64,000 bases of DNA, taken from positions 62,001-126,000 of the forward strand of contig ABHC01000003.1 of NCBI GenBank assembly GCA_000171835.1. The letters are read 5' to 3'. Made by a program: the position numbers and the translations under genes. Under the pieces are notes generated by a model that was not told the origin of the DNA, ran no database searches, and was given only the letters and a program-made list of their open reading frames with translations. Positions 58,382 through 64,000 of the stretch are shown piece after piece; position 1 is the first letter of the stretch; every line of letters begins with the position of its first letter. The DNA comes from an alpha proteobacterium BAL199 (lineage in GTDB: Bacteria; Pseudomonadota; Alphaproteobacteria; Thalassobaculales; Thalassobaculaceae).

Positions 58382-59517
58382 ATTCCAATCTTGGCGAAGG
58401 CGATCGCGAAGATCGCATTCAGGATGATCACCAGGAAGATCGACTCCACCACCGCCCGAGTAGTCTGCCGTCCGACGCTCTCGGCGCTGCCCGACACGCC
58501 GAGGCCGCTGTGGCAGCCAACCAACGCGATCGCCAGGGCGAACACCGGCGCCTTGATCAATCCGGTCGCAAAACTCCAGACAGTTACGCCCGCCGATAGT
58601 TGGGTCAGGAACTGTCCGATCGTCATATCCAACTGAAACATGCACACCATCGCACCGCCGACGAGACCCGCAACGTCGGCAAATACCGTCAGCGCCGGCA
58701 GCACAATGATCAACGCGATCACTCGGGGAAGGACCAGAACGTCGATCACCGACAGACCCATGGTCTCCAGGGCATCGATCTCCTGGTTCACCTTCATGGT
58801 GCCGATCTGGGCGGCGAACGCGCTGCCCGATCGGCCAGCGACGATGATCGCCGTCAGCAGGATGCCGATCTCGCGCAGAACCGAGATGCCGACTAGGTTG
58901 ACTGTAAGATTAGCAGCGCCGAAGCGCGTCAACTGCAGGGCCCCCATGTAGGCCAGGACCACTCCAACCAGAAAGCACAACAGTCCGACGATCGGCAGGG
59001 CCGTCACACCGGTTGCCTCGATCTGGGCGACGACTGCGGTACCGCGCAGCGTCATCGGACGCACCACGATGCGGCCTGAAGCGACCACCACCACTCCCAA
59101 CAACCCCAACAGATTGCGGCCGGTGTGCAGACCCTCGACCGAGCGTCGGCCCAGCCGCTCCAGGAAGTTGAGCAACGATGACGTTGGCGCCGGCGCAATA
59201 TCGGCCGATTGATCGTGCTCCGCCGCCTTGTCGAGGATCGCCTGCAACCCCTCGTCCAGGCCAACGATCTCGACCGGAACGCCACGCCGGTCGAACTGCG
59301 CCACTGTGCGCTGGATCACCCAGGCACCGGCGCTGTCGAGGCGGCTGAGGGACGTCGCATCGACCGTCACAGACGCGGCCGCGCGATCGGCCAACGCGCG
59401 GATCGCGGCGTCAACCGAGAGGGCCGTCTGCAAGGTCCAGGGTCCTCGCAGGCGCACCACCAATGTGCCGTCTCGAGTTTCGACCGTCAGAGCGTCGGCG
59501 ACCGTATGGTCCTTCAC
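58378..59517 (-). CDS. MlaE-type permease with N-terminal STAS domain
   Basis: A 379-residue protein. Residues 1-115 form a STAS-like domain (VDATSLSRLDSAGAWVIQ resembles the MlaB/anti-sigma-antagonist core). The rest is the MlaE permease with about five to six helices: FLVGVVLAYMGALQLTRFGA, EIGILLTAIIVAGRSGSAFAAQIGTMKV and EIDALETMGLS. Thus the MlaB function is fused to the permease rather than encoded apart. The GTG at 59517 has GGAG about eight bases upstream; the open frame to 59778 overlaps apt. Confidence 0.92.
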   Translation of the reverse strand: MKDHTVADALTVETRDGTLVVRLRGPWTLQTALSVDAAIRALADRAAASVTVDATSLSRLDSAGAWVIQRTVAQFDRRGVPVEIVGLDEGLQAILDKAAEHDQSADIAPAPTSSLLNFLERLGRRSVEGLHTGRNLLGLLGVVVVASGRIVVRPMTLRGTAVVAQIEATGVTALPIVGLLCFLVGVVLAYMGALQLTRFGAANLTVNLVGISVLREIGILLTAIIVAGRSGSAFAAQIGTMKVNQEIDALETMGLSVIDVLVLPRVIALIIVLPALTVFADVAGLVGGAMVCMFQLDMTIGQFLTQLSAGVTVWSFATGLIKAPVFALAIALVGCHSGLGVSGSAESVGRQTTRAVVESIFLVIILNAIFAIAFAKIGI

Positions 59518-59691
59518 GCTTGCTCCAAGGTGCTCGAACGTCGCCGAACCCACCAACTTCTCCCCGCGATCCGGCAGGCAGGATACCGACCGCGGCCTTG
59601 CTCTACCAGAACAGCAATCCGAGCGAGACGGTGGAACCCAACGGCGGTTTGTTTTACATGGAACGGCTGAGCGGACGCCTGGGAGAGTTTG

Positions 59692-60207
59692 ATGAACCTG
59701 AAGGACCACATCCGGTCGGTACCGGATTTCCCGAAACCGGGGATCCTGTTCTACGACGTCTCCACCCTGCTGGCGCATCCCGCCGCGTGGAAGGAGACCG
59801 TCCGGCGTCTGGCCGACGCTATCCGGCCGTTCAAACCCGACATGCTGGCCGGCATTGAGAGCCGTGGATTCCTGACCGCGGCACCGCTCGCCCTGGAACT
59901 CGGCCTCGGCTTCATCATGATCCGCAAGAAGGGCAAGCTGCCCGGTCCGACGGTGCCCTACACCTACGATCTGGAATACGGCACCGACACCGTGGAGATT
60001 CAGGAGTCAGCCGTCCCGGCTGGTGCCCGGGTCGTGATCCTGGATGACTTGCTGGCAACCGGCGGCACGCTGAACGCTTCGGTCCAGTTGCTGCGCAAGG
60101 TCGGGGCCAATGTCACCGGCGGCGCCTGCATCATGGAACTGTCGTTCCTGAAAGGCCGCGACAAGCTGGACATCCCGTTCGAATCCATCATCCAGTACGA
60201 CGACTGA
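59692..60207 (+). CDS. apt: Adenine phosphoribosyltransferase
   Basis: A 171-residue salvage enzyme making AMP from adenine and PRPP. The PRPP loop [14 protein letters not shown] occupies 114-127, and [14 protein letters not shown] and [10 protein letters not shown] are typical. GGGAGAG precedes the ATG at 59692. Divergent from the lipid transport row and convergent with the reductase at 60229. Confidence 0.95.
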   Translation: MNLKDHIRSVPDFPKPGILFYDVSTLLAHPAAWKETVRRLADAIRPFKPDMLAGIESRGFLTAAPLALELGLGFIMIRKKGKLPGPTVPYTYDLEYGTDTVEIQESAVPAGARVVILDDLLATGGTLNASVQLLRKVGANVTGGACIMELSFLKGRDKLDIPFESIIQYDD

Positions 60208-60228
60208 CGGGATCGAGTCCGGGGTGTG

Positions 60229-61230
60229 TCAGTCGCCCCCGACCGTCACGATCGCCCGACCCTGGACCGTGCCCTTGAGGATCGACCGACCCAGGTCCGG
60301 CAGCTCCTCGAAGGCATGCGTATGGCTGATGGCGTCCAGCTTTGCCATCGGCAGGGTGTTGGCAATCGCCTTCCAGACGCGCTCGCGGCGCTCGCTGGGA
60401 CACATCACCGAGTCGATGCCCAGCAGGCTGACCCCGCGCAGCAGGAACGGCAGCACGGTCGTCGTGACCTCGTTGCCCCCGGTCAACCCGACAGCCGCCA
60501 CCGCGCCGTTGTACGCCACCTGGGTCAGCAGGTTGGCGAGCGTGGACCCACCGACATTGTCGATCGCCGCCTGAAAGCGTTCCCCGGCCAGTGGCCGCTT
60601 CGGTTGCTCGGAAAGCTCTGCCCGGTCGATGATCGAGGCGGCACCAAGCTCCTTCAGATACACGTGGGTTTCCGAACGGCCGGTTGACGCCACCACCGTG
60701 TAGCCCTTGGCCGCCAGCAGGGCCACCGCCACGCTGCCCACGCCGCCGGACGCACCGGTGACCAGCACCTCCCCGCGCTCGGGTGTTATCCCAGCCGCCT
60801 CGAGCGTGTCGACCGCCAATCCGGCCGTGAAACCCGCGGTACCGAGCGCCATCGAGCGCACCAGTGTGAGGCCTTCCGGCAGTTTGACCAGCCACTCGCC
60901 CGGCACCCGTGCCAGCGTCCCGCAACCGCCCCACCGAACCTCGCCGACCCGCCAGCCGGTCAGCACCACCTCGTCGCCCGGGGTGAAGCTCGGATTGGAC
61001 GACGCCTCGACCGTGCCGGAGAAGTCCACGCCCGGCACATGCGGGTAAGTCCGAACCAGCCGACCGATGCCGTTCATCACCATCCCGTCCTTGTAGTTGA
61101 CGGTTGTGTAGGCGACCCGGACCGTGACGTCGCCATCCGGCAGGTCGGTCACCGGGACATCCTCGAATGCGCCGGTCACCTTGCGGTCGGCGTCCTCGCG
61201 CAGGAGATAGGCCCTGAAGGTATCGGTCAT
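60229..61230 (-). CDS. acuI: MDR-family oxidoreductase, acryloyl-CoA reductase (AcuI/YhdH) type
   Basis: A 333-residue zinc-independent medium-chain reductase. NYKDGMVMNGIGRLVRTYPH near 44-63, the PGVDFSGTV block, the NADPH motif TGASGGVGSVAVALLA near 150 and RAIVTVGGD at the end match the AcuI/YhdH group, which reduces acryloyl-CoA to propionyl-CoA. The ATG at 61230 fits the family start. There is no dimethylsulfoniopropionate lyase in view, so a detoxifying role is possible. Confidence 0.85.
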   Translation of the reverse strand: MTDTFRAYLLREDADRKVTGAFEDVPVTDLPDGDVTVRVAYTTVNYKDGMVMNGIGRLVRTYPHVPGVDFSGTVEASSNPSFTPGDEVVLTGWRVGEVRWGGCGTLARVPGEWLVKLPEGLTLVRSMALGTAGFTAGLAVDTLEAAGITPERGEVLVTGASGGVGSVAVALLAAKGYTVVASTGRSETHVYLKELGAASIIDRAELSEQPKRPLAGERFQAAIDNVGGSTLANLLTQVAYNGAVAAVGLTGGNEVTTTVLPFLLRGVSLLGIDSVMCPSERRERVWKAIANTLPMAKLDAISHTHAFEELPDLGRSILKGTVQGRAIVTVGGD

Positions 61231-61321
61231 CGCGTGTCCTTTCGACTGCAAGGCATCAGCATGGCAACGCCTGTCCCGGGGAGCAATGTCGCAACCGGGG
61301 TCCGGGAACTGAGGAACACGC

Positions 61322-62698
61322 TCAACCGGCGCGCGTCATCTCCATCTCATGGCTTTCCGGCACGGTTCGACCAATGGCTACCGGTAGTCTGACGACCACG
61401 GTCGTTCCGCGTCCGGTACCGCTGTCCAGATCGAATTCGCCACCGTGTAGCGTCGTCAGTCGACGAGCGAGCGTCAAACTTACACCGATCCCGCTGAATT
61501 CCTGGGTTAAGGGATTGTCCAGGCGGACGAACGGAATGAACGCCTCCTTGACCTTATCTGCGGACATGCCGATGCCGGTGTCGCTGACCTGAACGGTCCA
61601 CCATTCCTCGTCTTCTGCCGAGACACTGACGGTCACGGAGCCTTTCTTGGGCGTGAAACGAATGGCGTTGGAGATCAGGCCATCAAGTATCTGGCGAAGT
61701 CGCTTCGGATCGCCCCGAACAGAAGCAGGCATGTCGGGAAGCGTGCACCGCAGCACCACCTTCCGGCTGGTCGCATTGCTCGATTGTTCGGCGACGCACT
61801 CGGCGACCAGTACGCAGAGATTCTCGTCCGACAACGACAGGGTCATGGTCCCGGTTTCGATCTCCGCCACATCAAGTATCGCGTTGATCGCCCGCAACGC
61901 TTCGACGCCGCTGAACTGAATGCCTTCGGCGTATTCGCGATACTTCGGATGCCCGAGTTTCCCCAGGCTTTCGCGAGCCATCAGATCCGAGAAGCCGATC
62001 ACGGCATTCATCGGAGTGCGCAGGTGGTGGCTGAGATAGGCCAGCGTCTGCCATTTATGACGGGCCGCAAGCCCCAGATCAGCACGGACGTTGTCCAGTT
62101 CCTCACGTTCGTCTTCCAGCGTGCCCTGCAACTGCAGCGTCTCTTGCAACTGCCGGCTGAAGGAGACCGAAGTCGCGATCAAGACGGCGGCATAGAACAG
62201 CACCAGCCCTCCCATGGCGACGAACAGAACCGACCCCTGCAGCAGGTAGACGGTGGCCAACGGGATCGTGGCGCCAAGGAGGTATCCGAGATATGCGGGT
62301 CGATACCAACTGAGCGACGACAATCCGCCAGCGGTCGTCCCTGCAATCACGAACCCGGCGAAGGCGAACTCCACGAACCCGCCGCTACCCCACAACAGCA
62401 CCGGCAACGCGCCCCAGGCCAGCCCGCTGGCCGTGGCCCCCGCGGAGTGAGCCTGAAGCTGCCGTTTGCTCGAACTACCGCGCCGCACCAGGACGGTGAT
62501 CGAAACCCACCGCATCACGACGATCGCGACGACTGCCAGAACCCACGACACACCCATCGAAAACGACAGCGCTGGCTCCACCGCGACGAAGGAAACGATC
62601 GCGATCACAATATTGGTGAGGCTCGTGACCCGTTTACGGCACAGCTCGGCAGCCTGTCTGTCTTCGATCAACATGCGGCGCGTCGGCCGATCAATCAT
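61322..62698 (-). CDS. Membrane sensor histidine kinase (non-hybrid)
   Basis: About 458 residues. The N-terminal half has roughly six membrane helices in pairs with short loops, a sensor similar to membrane-embedded input domains. After a coiled linker, the DHp has SHHLRTPMNAVIGF (phospho-His near 224), with His in place of the usual acidic residue after it. The ATPase domain shows LISNAIRF, DTGIGM and a degenerate G2 box (FSGIGVSL). No partner regulator is adjacent. The start at 62698 is tentative; the open frame reaches 62779. Confidence 0.88.
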   Translation of the reverse strand: MIDRPTRRMLIEDRQAAELCRKRVTSLTNIVIAIVSFVAVEPALSFSMGVSWVLAVVAIVVMRWVSITVLVRRGSSSKRQLQAHSAGATASGLAWGALPVLLWGSGGFVEFAFAGFVIAGTTAGGLSSLSWYRPAYLGYLLGATIPLATVYLLQGSVLFVAMGGLVLFYAAVLIATSVSFSRQLQETLQLQGTLEDEREELDNVRADLGLAARHKWQTLAYLSHHLRTPMNAVIGFSDLMARESLGKLGHPKYREYAEGIQFSGVEALRAINAILDVAEIETGTMTLSLSDENLCVLVAECVAEQSSNATSRKVVLRCTLPDMPASVRGDPKRLRQILDGLISNAIRFTPKKGSVTVSVSAEDEEWWTVQVSDTGIGMSADKVKEAFIPFVRLDNPLTQEFSGIGVSLTLARRLTTLHGGEFDLDSGTGRGTTVVVRLPVAIGRTVPESHEMEMTRAG

Positions 62699-62941
62699 CT
62701 CAGAACCCCGTGGAGTCGTGCGAACCCGCTCAAAGCCGAACCTGTGAGCGGTTGCCCGATCGACTACGGCTCCATTCATCTCTTGGATGCCTAAAAATAG
62801 TCTTAATTTCCAATAATTCCATGTGATTTGTACGTAATTCCGTCATTGCTGTAACGTGGATGTTTCGCGGAGCACGCTGCCTTGGTGATCGCGTCACGCC
62901 GGAAGCACCGCCGTCCGATCCACTGATCTGAGAGTCTTTCC

Positions 62942-64000
62942 ATGACCAGAACCGCAACCGACTCCGTCGGCCTACGGTCCCCCGTCAATCCCGAAGGATG
63001 GCAGCCCGATACCAACGGCATCAACGCGTACCGCGATGACGAGGCGCTCCAACAATTGCTGGCCCTGTACCTTCCGGCCTCCGATCTTGCGACCCTGCGG
63101 CCGACCTTTGAGAGCCTCGGAGATCTGATAGGCGGGCGGCTTGACCAGTTGGCGCACAGCGCCGACCGCAACCCGCCGACCCTGCATCCGCGCGATCGCC
63201 AGGGCCGCGACCGACAGTGGATCGAAAAGCATCCGGCCTATACCGAGATGGAGCGGATCGGCTACGGCGAGTTTGCCATGGCGGCGATGTCGCACCGCCC
63301 GGCCCTCGGCCTCAATCATCCGGTGCCGCACGCCGCGAAGTACGCCATCCAGTACCTGTTCGCCCAGGCCGAGTTCGGCCTGCTGTGCCCGATCAGCATG
63401 ACCGATGCACTGACCCGCACGATCCGCCACTTCGCCGACCCCGCACTGGTCGAACGCTACCTGCCCGGCCTGACCGCCGACGACCTCGAGCATCAGATCC
63501 AGGGCGCGATGTTCATGACCGAACGGGCCGCCGGCTCCGACGTCGGCGCCACCATCACCCGGGCGGTGCCGAACGGTAACGCGTGGCGGCTGCACGGCGA
63601 CAAGTGGTTTTGCTCGAACACCGACGCAGGATTGGCCCTGGTGTTGGCCCGACCGGAGGGTGCCCCTTCGGGGATCAAGGGGGTGTCGCTGTTCCTGCTG
63701 CCGCGCGACTTGCCGGAGGGCGGCCGCAACGCCTACCGGATCGTGCGGCTCAAGGACAAGCTCGGCACCCGCTCCATGCCGTCGGGCGAGATCACCCTCG
63801 AGGGTGCGCTGGCCTGGATGGTCGGCGAGCCGGGCCAAGGCTTCGTGCAGATGGCCGAGATGATCAACCAGTCGCGGCTGTCGAATGCCGTTCGTTCGGC
63901 CGGAATGATGCGCCGGGCGTGGCGCGAAGCGGTCACGGTGGCGCGCGGGCGCAGCGCCTTCGGACGCCGACTGATCGACATGCCGTTGCAACAGCGCCAG
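62942..64000 (+). CDS. Acyl-CoA dehydrogenase family protein (AidB-like), truncated by window end
   Basis: The first 353 codons of a flavoprotein; the frame stays open to the last base. MFMTERAAGSDVGATIT (near 188) is the FAD-binding stretch of AidB-type enzymes, and GDKWFCSNTDAGLALVLARP and KDKLGTRSMPSGEI follow. The extended N-terminus (MTRTATDSVGLRSPVNPEG) is usual for this subgroup, which includes the alkylation-response protein AidB and isovaleryl-CoA-like dehydrogenases; I cannot tell which. Divergent from the sensor kinase at 61322, with about 160-240 bases between. Confidence 0.88.
   Translation, partial: MTRTATDSVGLRSPVNPEGWQPDTNGINAYRDDEALQQLLALYLPASDLATLRPTFESLGDLIGGRLDQLAHSADRNPPTLHPRDRQGRDRQWIEKHPAYTEMERIGYGEFAMAAMSHRPALGLNHPVPHAAKYAIQYLFAQAEFGLLCPISMTDALTRTIRHFADPALVERYLPGLTADDLEHQIQGAMFMTERAAGSDVGATITRAVPNGNAWRLHGDKWFCSNTDAGLALVLARPEGAPSGIKGVSLFLLPRDLPEGGRNAYRIVRLKDKLGTRSMPSGEITLEGALAWMVGEPGQGFVQMAEMINQSRLSNAVRSAGMMRRAWREAVTVARGRSAFGRRLIDMPLQQRQ

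Noticed and set aside
58378-59517. STAS domain fused to the MlaE permease as a novelty
   Set aside because: This fusion is a known arrangement in many proteobacteria that lack a separate mlaB gene.

Overview
The window reads as chromosomal DNA of a high-GC alphaproteobacterium, most like the Rhodospirillales and related orders. Supporting signs are a permuted two-piece tmRNA gene, an alpha-type SspB beside it, a DUF2336 protein, the hflK-hflC-DUF2065-degP order, the mreBCD-mrdAB cluster and an ilvI-ilvH-ilvC operon. I saw no rRNA, tRNA, CRISPR array, prophage or replication origin. Most of the window is ordinary core genome. Accessory character is concentrated at 5.5-22.5 kb and at two insertion sequences.

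Layout. At 0-5.3 kb there is a lipid-modification cluster (FAD amine oxidase, DUF1365, cyclopropane/methyl fatty-acid synthase, GPH-type transporter). An ECF11-like promoter element precedes it and an NTF2-like gene stands at its end; it resembles the sigma-E/ChrR photooxidative-stress and furan-fatty-acid genes of Rhodobacter. At 5.5-17.1 kb lies a signalling island: a CHASE kinase, a THI5-like binding protein with a hybrid kinase carrying REC and HPt, a PAS-DHp protein with no ATPase domain placed behind folE, a lone receiver, and a second hybrid kinase behind a periplasmic molybdopterin-fold protein that lacks the usual Mo-ligand cysteine. A cold-shock gene and a tiny basic protein sit inside it. 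At 17.2-19.9 kb an MFS transporter is split by an IS256-family element with a 9-bp target duplication. At 20.2-22.5 kb are a frameshifted DUF1131 gene and a diguanylate cyclase.

At 22.6-28.3 kb is the rod-shape operon mreB-mreC-mreD-mrdA-rodA. At 28.6-34.3 kb are the branched-chain amino-acid genes (ilvI, ilvH, ilvC) with miaA and serB. At 34.4-39.5 kb are degP, an IS630-family element, a DUF2065 gene, hflC and hflK, that is, envelope proteolysis. At 39.6-45.3 kb are mrp, then dfrA and thyA separated by two convergent TPR-glycosyltransferase-like genes. At 45.4-48.5 kb, the tmRNA is followed by sspB, a class I fumarase and a small hydrolase. At 48.5-55.8 kb are a small membrane protein, DUF2336, a TAXI-TRAP transporter with fused permease, and a class III aminotransferase. 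At 55.9-60.2 kb are the Mla-type lipid transport genes and apt. At 60.2-64 kb are an AcuI-like reductase, another sensor kinase and a truncated acyl-CoA dehydrogenase running off the window.

The most unusual material is the signalling island. Two sensor kinases are each preceded by a gene for a soluble periplasmic protein whose fold normally belongs to a transporter or an enzyme. One protein keeps only the histidine-bearing half of a kinase. No DNA-binding response regulator is present to receive the signal. All functional statements rest on recognising motifs and family-like sequence by eye; no database search was possible.
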